The notes under the pieces are model-generated. The model saw nothing but the letters and a program-made list of their open reading frames with translations. It was not told the DNA's origin and searched no databases. Position numbers and translations under genes: made by a program. This document shows positions 42,251 to 50,956 of a stretch of 64,000 nucleotides of DNA, one piece after another. Where the stretch lies: positions 35,940-99,939 of the forward strand of contig CAYVBY010000009.1 of NCBI GenBank assembly GCA_964449895.1, in the 5' to 3' direction. Every line of letters starts with the position of its first letter. The first letter of the stretch is position 1. This stretch comes from Intestinibacter sp964449895. GTDB taxonomy: Bacteria; Bacillota; Clostridia; Peptostreptococcales; Peptostreptococcaceae.

Positions 42251-44671
42251 ATGAAAAATATAGAATTATTAGCACCTGTAGGTTCTTTTGATTCATTAAA
42301 AGCTGCTGTTCAAAATGGAGCAGATGCTGTATATCTAGGAGGAAAAGATTTCAGTGCAAGGGCATCAGCAAATAATTTTGATAGAGAAGAACTTATAGAA
42401 GCTGTTAAATATGCTCATATAAGAGGTACAAAAGTATTTGTAACTACTAATACACTAATTAAACAAAATGAAATAGAAGACTTTGTAGAATATATAAAAT
42501 TTTTATATGATATAGATATAGATGCTTTAATATTGCAGGATATAGGAGTAGCTATGTTAATACACAAACTACTACCAGATTTTGAATTACATGCAAGTAC
42601 TCAAATGGTAGCTCATTCATTAGAAGATGTTAAGTATCTAGAAAGTATTGGATTTAAAAGAGTAGTTTTAGCGAGAGAATTAACTGTGGAAGAAATCAAA
42701 TATATCTGTGACAATACAAATGTAGATATAGAAGTTTTTGTTCATGGAGCATTATGTGTTTGTTATTCAGGCGGATGTTTAATGAGTAGTATGATAGGAA
42801 ATCGCTCTGGAAATAGAGGAAGATGTGCACAACCTTGCAGACAAAAATATACAATGATAGATATATCTACAGGTGAAGAAATTCACAGTAACGGAGATTA
42901 TCTTTTAAGTACAAGAGATTTAAATACAATTGAAGATGTGGATAAAATAATCGAAAGTGGCGTTTTATCTCTAAAAATCGAGGGTAGAATGAAGAAACCA
43001 GAGTATGTAGCCACAGTTATCAACAGTTATAGAAATGCTATTGATAAATATCAAGCTACTAAAAAGGTAAATATATCCACAGAAACAATGGAAGATTTAT
43101 ACACTATATTCAATAGAAAATTTACAAAAGGTCTTATATTAGGTGAGGTTGGCGAAGATGTTATGAACAGTAATGTTCCAAATAACCAAGGTCTTTATGT
43201 AGGAAAAGTAATTGATTATAATAAAAAAGCAAAAAGATTAAAAATAAAACTAGAAGGAACTCTTAAAAAAGGTGATGGAATTAACCTTGGTGGAGGAACT
43301 ATCGGAAGAATTATAAAAGGAAAAGAAATTGCTCAAATTGGATATAAAGGTGAAACTATAGAGCTTGACTTTATAGGAGAAGCTAGAAAGAATCAACCAG
43401 TTTTCAAAACATCCGATACTAATTTAATAGATAGAGCTCAAAAAACTTATACTCAAGATAAAGAATTTGCAAAGAGTTTAATAGATGCAGAAATTACAGT
43501 TAAATTAGGAGAATATCCAGAACTTAAATTAATTGATAAAAATAATAATGAAGTATCTGTTAAAGGTGATAAATTAGTAGAAAAAGCATTAAAAGTTGCT
43601 TTAGGTCAAGAAAAAATAGAAACTCAAATTAAGAAATTGGGGAATACACCTTATGAGCTTGATAATTTAAAAATAAATTTAGATGAAGGTGTAAGTATGC
43701 CAATCAGTTTAATAAATCAAATGCGTAGAGAGGCTATTGAATTATTAGACGAAGCTAGGATTCCTATAAAAGATAGAGCATACAAAAATAGTGATATCAA
43801 ATATTCACCTAAAAAATATATTAAAAACACAGAATCTAAGTCAAAGATAAGAGTAAAGTTAAACAATATAGAAGCTTTAAAATCAATAATAAATTTAGAT
43901 ATAGATATGATTTATTATGAAGATATAAATACTTTAGAACAAGCTATGATAATGGCTTCTGCAAACGATAAAAAATTAATATATAGTGCACCTAGAATAG
44001 TTAGAAATAAAGAATATAAAAGATTAGAAAAATCAAATGAATATTGCAAAAAAAATGTTCAAATTTCAGCATTAGGTCAAGTTAAATATTACAAAGAAAA
44101 TAGTGATAATGTATCTTTTGATGTGGATTATTATTTAAATCCATTTAACAGTGAAACAATAAATCACTATAAAAAAGAAGGCGCAAAAACTGTATGTATT
44201 TCACAAGAATTAAATATACATGAAATAAGAGAAACTATAAAATATACAGATGTAGAAATTGAAACTGTAGTTTATGGATATGTTCCAATGATGATAAGTG
44301 AATACTGTCCAATGGGAGTTATAGCTAGAAACTGTAAAAAAGACAAGAGATGTGTAACTTGCAAAGAAAGTAAATATGTACTTAGAGATTTTAAAGGCGA
44401 AGAATATAGAGTAGCTCAAGATTTATTTTGCAGAAGTACAATATATAACTCAAGTCCAAATTGTCTAATAGAAAATTTAGAAGAAATTTCAGATGCAGGA
44501 ATAAATATATTTAGATTAGATTTTACTTACGAAAGTCCAGAGTTAATATCAAAAATAACAAAGGCATTTATAAATACAGTAAATAATAATTTTGCGGTTG
44601 AAATAGAGGATCAAGAAATATTTGATAATATGAATACAATATTAGGACATCTTTATAAAGGTGTTGAATAA
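42251..44671 (+). CDS. U32 family peptidase / RlhA-like protein
   Basis: The 806-residue protein begins with the U32 core (ELLAPVGSFDSLKAAVQNGADAVYLGG, then CVCYSGGCLMSSMIGNRSGNRGRCAQPCRQ). It continues with a DUF3656-like middle region and a C-terminal part with more cysteines (CPMGVIARNCKKDKRCVTCKES). Long U32 proteins include RlhA, which hydroxylates 23S rRNA using a prephenate-related pathway and probably an iron-sulfur cluster. Protease activity is doubtful for this family. AGGAGATAA precedes the ATG. Confidence 0.85.
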   Translation: MKNIELLAPVGSFDSLKAAVQNGADAVYLGGKDFSARASANNFDREELIEAVKYAHIRGTKVFVTTNTLIKQNEIEDFVEYIKFLYDIDIDALILQDIGVAMLIHKLLPDFELHASTQMVAHSLEDVKYLESIGFKRVVLARELTVEEIKYICDNTNVDIEVFVHGALCVCYSGGCLMSSMIGNRSGNRGRCAQPCRQKYTMIDISTGEEIHSNGDYLLSTRDLNTIEDVDKIIESGVLSLKIEGRMKKPEYVATVINSYRNAIDKYQATKKVNISTETMEDLYTIFNRKFTKGLILGEVGEDVMNSNVPNNQGLYVGKVIDYNKKAKRLKIKLEGTLKKGDGINLGGGTIGRIIKGKEIAQIGYKGETIELDFIGEARKNQPVFKTSDTNLIDRAQKTYTQDKEFAKSLIDAEITVKLGEYPELKLIDKNNNEVSVKGDKLVEKALKVALGQEKIETQIKKLGNTPYELDNLKINLDEGVSMPISLINQMRREAIELLDEARIPIKDRAYKNSDIKYSPKKYIKNTESKSKIRVKLNNIEALKSIINLDIDMIYYEDINTLEQAMIMASANDKKLIYSAPRIVRNKEYKRLEKSNEYCKKNVQISALGQVKYYKENSDNVSFDVDYYLNPFNSETINHYKKEGAKTVCISQELNIHEIRETIKYTDVEIETVVYGYVPMMISEYCPMGVIARNCKKDKRCVTCKESKYVLRDFKGEEYRVAQDLFCRSTIYNSSPNCLIENLEEISDAGINIFRLDFTYESPELISKITKAFINTVNNNFAVEIEDQEIFDNMNTILGHLYKGVE

Positions 44672-44823
44672 TTAAAAATAAAACTTCAACATCCACTTAT
44701 GAATAGGGCTAAATTTGTACCTGTAAAAGATAAAAAATAGAATTTTTCTAAAAAGCATAAAACTATATTAAAGTGTTTTTATTATATTTATATATTGAAA
44801 TTAATACATAGATTATAGAATTA

Positions 44824-44866
44824 AAAAGAGAGTTTAATCTAAATTTATTTAGACTCTCTTTTATTT
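44824..44866 (+). terminator. Terminator after the U32 gene
   Basis: AAAGAGAGT and ACTCTCTTT arms with an upper ATCTAAAT/ATTTAGA stem and T-rich end. Confidence 0.75.
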
Positions 44867-45011
44867 TTTGTTTAGTATATGTTCATACTAATTAATTAAG
44901 TTATTCAGATTGGTTATTTAAAAATAATGTTGTTTAATTAATAAAATAAAAATGTATAAAAAATTATTTAATAAAGTTAATAATATTTTATTACTTTATT
45001 AAATAAAATAC

Positions 45012-45081
45012 TTTACTTAAAATACTTTATATGATATATTTGTATAGGCAAAAATACTTTTATTTTATAAAAGTATTTTTT
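45012..45081 (+). promoter_or_regulatory. Promoter followed at once by a terminator, upstream of aspartate decarboxylase gene
   Basis: TTTACT (45012) and TATATT (45035) with 17 bp spacing predict a start at about 45047. A hairpin AAAATACTTTTA with TAAAAGTATTTT and a T-run follows at 45051-45081, about 90 nt before the ATG at 45172. It could be an attenuator giving a roughly 35-nt transcript. Confidence 0.4.
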
Positions 45082-45171
45082 TATGTTATATATTGAATAA
45101 AAATATAATTTAACAGTTTTAAAAATACATATTTTTAACAATAGAGGATAATCATTAGGGGGAAATTTTTT

Positions 45172-46806
45172 ATGAAAAATATAAATATAAGTAGACTTGA
45201 ATTAGAAAATATCTATGGAAAAATAAGTCCTTTTGAATTTAAAAATAAATTAATAGAGTTAGCTACTATATCAAATAGAAAAAGTACTCGTACTTTACTT
45301 GATGCAGGACGTGGAAATCCAAACTGGATAGCAGCAACTCCTAGAGAGGCATTTTTTACTTTTGGGCAATTTGCGATAACAGAAAGTAGATATTCTTGGG
45401 ACAATGGTGATTTAACTGGTATGCCTAAAAAAACAGGTATATATAAGAGATTTTGCAATTATATAGAAGAAAATAAATCTATGCCAGGAATAGATACTTT
45501 AAAAGCAATAATAAACTATGGAATAGAAGAATTAAACTTCAATGAAGATGAATTTCTTCATGAATTAACTGATGCTATTATAGGAGATAACTATCCTTTC
45601 CCTGATAGAATGTTAGTTCATATAGAAAAAATAGTAAAAGAATACTTAAAAAGAGAAATGAAATATGATGAGCAAAAGGGAGGAGACTTCGATGTATTTG
45701 CAGTTGAGGGTGCAACAGCTGCAATGTGTTATATATTTGACTCATTAATAGCAAATAACTTACTTCTAAAGGGAGATAAAATTGCTATTATGACTCCGGT
45801 ATTTACTCCTTATTTAGAAATTCCACATCTTCCAAGATATGAGCTAGAAGTAGTTTATATAAATGCAGATGGAATAGATGAAAATGATCAACACACTTGG
45901 CAATGCAGCGATAAAGAATTAGAGAAATTAGGAAATCCTGATATAAAAGCTCTATTTGTTGTAAATCCTAGTAATCCACCATCAGTTTCTATATCACAAG
46001 AATCTATTTCAAAAATTGTAGATATAGTAAAAACTAAAAATCCGAATTTAATGATAATTTCTGATGATGTTTATGGTACTTTTGTACCTGGATTTAGATC
46101 TTTAATGGCAGATTTACCATATAATACAATAGGAACTTATTCTTATTCTAAATATTTTGGTGTTACAGGATGGAGACTTGGAACTATAGCTTTACATGAA
46201 AATAATGTTTTTGATAAATTAATAAAAGAATTACCTTATTCTATAAGAAAGAGAACTATAAGAAGATATGCAGAACTTAGTCCAAATCCAGAATCTGTTC
46301 CTTTTATAGACAGAATAGTTGCGGATAGTAGACAAGTTTCATTAAATCATACAGCAGGTCTTTCTACACCACAACAGGTGCAAATGGCATTTTTCTCTGC
46401 ATTTACTCTTATAGATAAAGAAGACAAATACAAAAATAAAACTATAAATATTTGTAGAACTCGTAAAAAGTTATTATTTGATTCTCTTGGTATAGAGATG
46501 AAAGCAGATGAAAATGATGCAGCTTATTACACTCAAATAGACATACTTAGATTATCTAAAAAAGTTTATGGAGAAGATTTTGTAGAATATTTAAAAGAAA
46601 ATTACGAGCCTGTTGATATTTTATTTGACTTAGCTCAAAAATCTTCTATTGTTCTTCTAGGAGGAGGTGGATTTGCAGGTCCTGAATGGTCTATTAGAAT
46701 ATCACTTGCAAATCTTTATGATAAAGCTTATTCTGAAATAGGGGTAGTATTAAAGGGAATTTTAGATTCTTATGCTGATAACTGGAGAAAATCTTTAAAT
46801 AAATAA
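45172..46806 (+). CDS. aspD: Aspartate 4-decarboxylase / aspartate aminotransferase
   Basis: PLP enzyme of 544 residues, the size of the bifunctional AspD/AsdA enzymes that convert L-aspartate to L-alanine and CO2. The PLP Lys is K327 in SYSKYFGVTGWRLG. LLDAGRGNPNW, FAVEGATAAMCYI, VVNPSNPPS and ISDDVYG are visible fold-type I blocks; the extended N-terminal region distinguishes it from simple aminotransferases. GGGGG precedes the ATG. In exchange with an aspartate:alanine antiporter such enzymes can create a proton gradient, but no antiporter is seen here. Confidence 0.9.
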   Translation: MKNINISRLELENIYGKISPFEFKNKLIELATISNRKSTRTLLDAGRGNPNWIAATPREAFFTFGQFAITESRYSWDNGDLTGMPKKTGIYKRFCNYIEENKSMPGIDTLKAIINYGIEELNFNEDEFLHELTDAIIGDNYPFPDRMLVHIEKIVKEYLKREMKYDEQKGGDFDVFAVEGATAAMCYIFDSLIANNLLLKGDKIAIMTPVFTPYLEIPHLPRYELEVVYINADGIDENDQHTWQCSDKELEKLGNPDIKALFVVNPSNPPSVSISQESISKIVDIVKTKNPNLMIISDDVYGTFVPGFRSLMADLPYNTIGTYSYSKYFGVTGWRLGTIALHENNVFDKLIKELPYSIRKRTIRRYAELSPNPESVPFIDRIVADSRQVSLNHTAGLSTPQQVQMAFFSAFTLIDKEDKYKNKTINICRTRKKLLFDSLGIEMKADENDAAYYTQIDILRLSKKVYGEDFVEYLKENYEPVDILFDLAQKSSIVLLGGGGFAGPEWSIRISLANLYDKAYSEIGVVLKGILDSYADNWRKSLNK

Positions 46807-46844
46807 TATTAGTATAAAAATACTATTTAAACTTAATATATAAT

Positions 46845-46878
46845 AAAAAAACAGGGTTATAAGCCCTGTTTTTTTATT
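46845..46878. terminator. Bidirectional terminator between aspD and htpG
   Basis: AAAACAGGG and CCCTGTTTT stem, with A and T runs on the two sides. The two genes are convergent. Confidence 0.9.
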
Positions 46879-46900
46879 ATATATCTTAATAGATAAATTT

Positions 46901-48808
46901 TTATAATGATATAACTCTATTCATTAATTCATTACTTCTTTTTATGAATAAGTCTAATTCATCTGAAGTTAACTCTTTGTTTGCAAGTAATGCTAGGTCT
47001 ACTATTTGATTACAAATTATATTTACATCATCTTTTTTGCTTTCATCGTCTTTAAGTGATAACACTTTTTTAACTAGAGGGTTATTATCATTTATAACTA
47101 GTGTTTTTTCTTCTTTTAGATCTAATCCATAATCAAGGCCTGCAAATCTTTTTTGCATTTCTAACATTCTTCTTGATTCTTCTGAGATTAATATAACTGC
47201 TGGAGTATCTTCTTTTTTAAGGCTTTCAACAATATATTTTTCAACTCTATCTCCTATTATGTCTTTGAAGAAGTTAGTTATATCTTCATTTGTTTTTTCA
47301 TCAACTTCATTGTCTTTATTTTTTAGAACATCTGATAAGTCAGAGTCTATTCTGTTAAATCTAACTCCCATTTCTTTGTATTCTAGGAAAGTAATGAAAT
47401 TATTATCTATAACACCATCTAATATAACTGCATTTAAGTCATATTCTCTAAATAATTTTATGTATTGAGACTGTTGTTCTTTATTTACAACATAGAATAC
47501 TTTATTTTCGTGTTTTTCTTTTACAGATTCTAAGTAATCTTTTAATGTCATGTATTTTCCGTCAAGATCTTTATATAGGATGTAGTCTTTTATTTTGTCG
47601 TAGAAACCTTCGTCTTTTAAGCAACCATATTTTATAAATACTTGTATATCATCCCAAAATCCTTCATAAGTTTCTCTTTCATTTTTGCAAAGAGATTTTA
47701 ATTTATCTGCTACTTTCTTAACTATGTGTTTAGAGATTTTACTTACATCTTTGTCGTTTTGTAAGAAACTTCTTGATACATTAAGTGGTAAATCTGGGCA
47801 GTCTATAACACCTTTTAATAATAATAAAAATTCAGGTATTACTTCTTTTATATTGTCTGCTACGAACACTTGGTTGTTGTATAATTTAACTTTACCTTCA
47901 ACTAATTCAAATTCATTTTTTAGTTTAGGGAAGTATAAAATTCCTTTTAAGTTAAATGGATAATCAACATTTAAATGAATCCAAAATAGTGGTTCATCAA
48001 ATACATTAAATACTTGTTGATAGAATTTTATATATTCTTCATCAGTACAATCTTTAGGTGATTTTAACCATAATGGATTTGGATTATTTAATGGAGAAGG
48101 TTTTATTTCTTCTTTTTCTTCAACAGTAGTTCCTTCTTCCTCAGCTTTTTTTATAGCCTCTTCTTCTAATTTATCTGTATTTTCTACATATATTTCTACA
48201 GGTAGGAAAGAGCAGTATTTTTTAATTATGCTTCTTAAATTATATTCATCTAAGAATTCTTCACTGTCTTCAGCTAAAGTAAGAGTTATTGTAGTTCCTC
48301 TTTCTGTTCTAGTTCCATTTTCTGTTATTTCAAATTGCATTCCATCTTCTGATTGCCATTTTATAGGAGTTGCTCCTTCTGAATATGAAAGAGTGTCGAT
48401 TTCCACATTAGATGAAACCATAAATGCTGAATAAAATCCTAAACCGAAGTGACCTATTATATCATTTGATTCTTCCATTTTATCTTTGTATTTATTGAAA
48501 AAGTCTTCTGCTCCAGAGAAGGCAACTTGGTTTATGTATTTATCTATTTCATCTGCAGTCATACCTATACCATTATCATTAAATGATAGAGTTTTATTTT
48601 TTTTGCTAACTGATACAGTTATTTTATATGGTTTATCGTCTTTTGTAGCTTCACCTAAAGATATTAATCTTTTGTGTTTATTTACAGCATCACAACCATT
48701 ACTTATTAATTCTCTGATAAATATATCCTTGTCTGAATATAACCATTTTTTTATAATTGGAAAAATATTTTCAGTATCTATTGAGATACTTCCTTTTTTT
48801 AAAGTCAT
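46901..48808 (-). CDS. htpG: Chaperone HtpG (Hsp90)
   Basis: Dimeric ATP-dependent chaperone of 635 residues. The GHKL ATPase domain has FIRELISNGCDAVNKHKR, DNGIGMT, and GHFGLGFYSAFMVS; the middle and C-terminal domains follow. The usual SNASDA is SNGCDA here. GGAGG lies before the ATG. The promoter TTGACA-16-TATAAT is overlapped by a CIRCE-type repeat, so heat control by HrcA is likely. Confidence 0.96.
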   Translation of the reverse strand: MTLKKGSISIDTENIFPIIKKWLYSDKDIFIRELISNGCDAVNKHKRLISLGEATKDDKPYKITVSVSKKNKTLSFNDNGIGMTADEIDKYINQVAFSGAEDFFNKYKDKMEESNDIIGHFGLGFYSAFMVSSNVEIDTLSYSEGATPIKWQSEDGMQFEITENGTRTERGTTITLTLAEDSEEFLDEYNLRSIIKKYCSFLPVEIYVENTDKLEEEAIKKAEEEGTTVEEKEEIKPSPLNNPNPLWLKSPKDCTDEEYIKFYQQVFNVFDEPLFWIHLNVDYPFNLKGILYFPKLKNEFELVEGKVKLYNNQVFVADNIKEVIPEFLLLLKGVIDCPDLPLNVSRSFLQNDKDVSKISKHIVKKVADKLKSLCKNERETYEGFWDDIQVFIKYGCLKDEGFYDKIKDYILYKDLDGKYMTLKDYLESVKEKHENKVFYVVNKEQQSQYIKLFREYDLNAVILDGVIDNNFITFLEYKEMGVRFNRIDSDLSDVLKNKDNEVDEKTNEDITNFFKDIIGDRVEKYIVESLKKEDTPAVILISEESRRMLEMQKRFAGLDYGLDLKEEKTLVINDNNPLVKKVLSLKDDESKKDDVNIICNQIVDLALLANKELTSDELDLFIKRSNELMNRVISL

Positions 48809-48845
48809 AAGTCTAACCTCCTAAAATTTAAATCCCTTGATTTTT

Positions 48846-48873
48846 ATTATAGTCTTTTTATTAGCACTGTCAA
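48846..48873 (-). promoter_or_regulatory. Promoter of htpG
   Basis: On the minus strand TTGACA (48873-48868) and TATAAT (48851-48846), 16 bp apart, precede htpG. Confidence 0.8.
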
Positions 48874-48887
48874 GTATTGAGTGCTAA
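48861..48887. promoter_or_regulatory. CIRCE element (HrcA operator) at htpG
   Basis: TTAGCACTG, nine bases, then GAGTGCTAA. This matches the CIRCE consensus TTAGCACTC-N9-GAGTGCTAA with a single mismatch. It overlaps the -35 box of the htpG promoter, where HrcA would block RNA polymerase. Confidence 0.9.
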
Positions 48888-49016
48888 AAATAAAAATAAA
48901 TTTATTTTTTGAAGAAGAAAATAAATTTAAAGGCAAATTTTTGAAAAGTATGAAATTATTTATAAATAAAAAATTTTTGTTTAAGGATTACAATGATATG
49001 ATTTTCTTGAAAAAAT

Positions 49017-49048
49017 AAAAAGACGAAGTAAATTTTACTTCGTCTTTA
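49017..49048 (-). terminator. Terminator of the dipeptidase gene
   Basis: AAAGACGAAGTAAA and TTTACTTCGTCTTT form a perfect stem; the T-run is on the minus strand, the direction of pepD. Confidence 0.85.
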
Positions 49049-49071
49049 TCTAAATTAAATTAATTTTAATC

Positions 49072-50517
49072 TTAGTATTGATTCATACCTTCTAACCAAG
49101 CTATTACATAGTCCCAAACATTTTTTACAGAAGATATACTTACATGTTCGTTTGGAGTATGAACATCGTAAGTGTTAGGTCCTATTGATATAGCTTCGCA
49201 TCCAGCCATTTTTTTAAGGAATAATCCACATTCAAGTCCAGCATGTATTGTTAATATTTTAGGATCATTTCCAGTTAATTTTTTGTAAGTTTCTATACTG
49301 ATTGCTTCTAATTTAGAGTCTACTGCTCTTTCCCAAGATGGATAGTGATCAGTATCTTCGTATTTAGCTCCGAAAGCTTCAGCAGCTAATCTTACAGTGT
49401 TGTTTATAGCATCTTTTCTAGTGTCAACAGAACTTCTTGTAGTTGCTTCAAAAGTTATAACATCTTCTTTAGTTGTTACAACACCTAAGTTTAAAGAACT
49501 TTCTACAAGACCTGGTATATCTGCACACATAGTTTGGATTCCAGATGGTAATAAGTTTAATAATTGAACTACTTTGTTTTTGCATTCAGTAGTTAAAACT
49601 TTTTCGAAAGAAGCTTCGTTTAAGTCAATTCTTACATCTGGGTCTGCAACTCTGAATTCGTTTTTAAACATAGCATCTATTTTAGCTATTTCTTCTTTTA
49701 ATGTAGCTACGTCTTTAGCATCTACAGCTATAACAGCATCACATTCACGAGGTATAGCATTTGTTTTAAGACCACCATTTACACTTACTAAATCATAATC
49801 AATAGTTAATAAGTCTAATACTCTACCCATTAATTTATTAGAGTTTCCATGGTTTTTGTCTATTTCCATTCCTGAGTGTCCACCTAAAAGACCTCTTATT
49901 TCTATTGACATTCCTTGTTTGTCAGAAGTAGTGAATTCAAGTGGTAAAGTTACACAGTTTCTGTTACCTCCAGCGCAACCTACTAATATGCATCCTTCTT
50001 CTTCAGAGTCTATGTTTAACATGTATTTTCCTTTTAAAAGGCTAGCATCTAAGTTCATAGCTCCTGTCATACCCATTTCTTCATCAGAAGTTATAAGTAT
50101 TTCTAATTCTGGATGTTTAATTGTATCAGATGCTAATATAGCCATACCGTAAGCAACAGCTATACCGTTGTCAGCACCTAAAGTAGTACCGTTTGCATAG
50201 ATCATATCATCTACAACTTTTATTTCTATAGGGTCTACTAAGAAATCATGGTTTGAATCTTTATTTTTTTCGCAAACCATATCCATGTGTCCTTGGATTA
50301 TTACTCCTGGACAGTTTTCATAACCTGGAGTAGCTGGTTTTTTGATTATTACATTTAAATGTTCATCTTGTATATATTGTAAATTTAATTCTTCTGCAAA
50401 TTTACATAAGTAATCACTTATTGCTTTTTCATTACCAGAACCTCTAGGTATTTGAGATATTTTTTCAAAATAATTTAAAACTGATTGTGGTTCTAAACCT
50501 TGTAGTATATTTTCCAT
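49072..50517 (-). CDS. pepD: Aminoacyl-histidine dipeptidase PepD (M20C)
   Basis: Cytosolic nonspecific dipeptidase of 481 residues, close to the usual 485. Zinc-ligand blocks are VIIQGHMDMVCEKN, GTTLGADNGIAVAYG, TSDEEMGMTGAMNL and the final IHAGLECGLF. It cleaves Xaa-His and other dipeptides. AAGGAGT precedes the ATG. Single gene with its own terminator. Confidence 0.95.
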   Translation of the reverse strand: MENILQGLEPQSVLNYFEKISQIPRGSGNEKAISDYLCKFAEELNLQYIQDEHLNVIIKKPATPGYENCPGVIIQGHMDMVCEKNKDSNHDFLVDPIEIKVVDDMIYANGTTLGADNGIAVAYGMAILASDTIKHPELEILITSDEEMGMTGAMNLDASLLKGKYMLNIDSEEEGCILVGCAGGNRNCVTLPLEFTTSDKQGMSIEIRGLLGGHSGMEIDKNHGNSNKLMGRVLDLLTIDYDLVSVNGGLKTNAIPRECDAVIAVDAKDVATLKEEIAKIDAMFKNEFRVADPDVRIDLNEASFEKVLTTECKNKVVQLLNLLPSGIQTMCADIPGLVESSLNLGVVTTKEDVITFEATTRSSVDTRKDAINNTVRLAAEAFGAKYEDTDHYPSWERAVDSKLEAISIETYKKLTGNDPKILTIHAGLECGLFLKKMAGCEAISIGPNTYDVHTPNEHVSISSVKNVWDYVIAWLEGMNQY

Positions 50518-50956
50518 TTAAAATTAACTCCTTATTTATATTTTTTAAACTTACCATTTATTAGTATAATATAAAAAAACAAAAAATAAAATGAAAAATT
50601 ACCAAAATTTTAATTTTATTTTAAAAATAAATTAAAAAAATTCTAAAAATTGAAAGATTGATATTTCGAGTGTTATAATAACATACAGTAATTTTAGACT
50701 AACTATTTAAAGTTAATATTATTTATTACAAAATTTATATTATGGTGTAAATGAAATGGCAATAAATAATTTAAATAAATGCAAAAAATTTAGCCACAAT
50801 AAACTTAGATTATGTATAATATAATAAGTCTTATTTATACTTATCCTAAGTTTATTTTAGATAAATTTAGATTAAACAATATAAAAAGGAATAATACCGA
50901 AAAAATTATCAATAATAATAGTAAAGATAGGATTATGGTAAAAATTAGGAGGAACG
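50518..50956. promoter_or_regulatory. Divergent intergenic region pepD / mutS2, 439 bp
   Basis: AT-rich. A plus-strand promoter candidate is TTGAAA (50650-50655) with TATAAT (50674-50679), spacing 18 bp, which would leave a leader of about 270 nt before mutS2. A second TATAAT at about 50816 lacks a good -35. No ORF or clear RNA structure was seen. Confidence 0.45.

Larger units (their letters stand above)
44672..45171. other. Intergenic region with two terminators, 500 bp
   Basis: Holds the terminator of the U32 gene (44824-44866), a possible 13-codon ORF at 44699-44740 (MNRAKFVPVKDKK, no clear ribosome binding site), a promoter-like pair TTTACT-17-TATATT at 45012-45040, and a second hairpin with T-run at 45051-45081. 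The rest is very AT-rich and featureless. Confidence 0.5.

Noticed and set aside
44699..44740. 13-codon ORF MNRAKFVPVKDKK after the U32 gene
   Set aside because: Codon use looks gene-like, but there is no ribosome binding site; possibly a relic, not listed as a gene.
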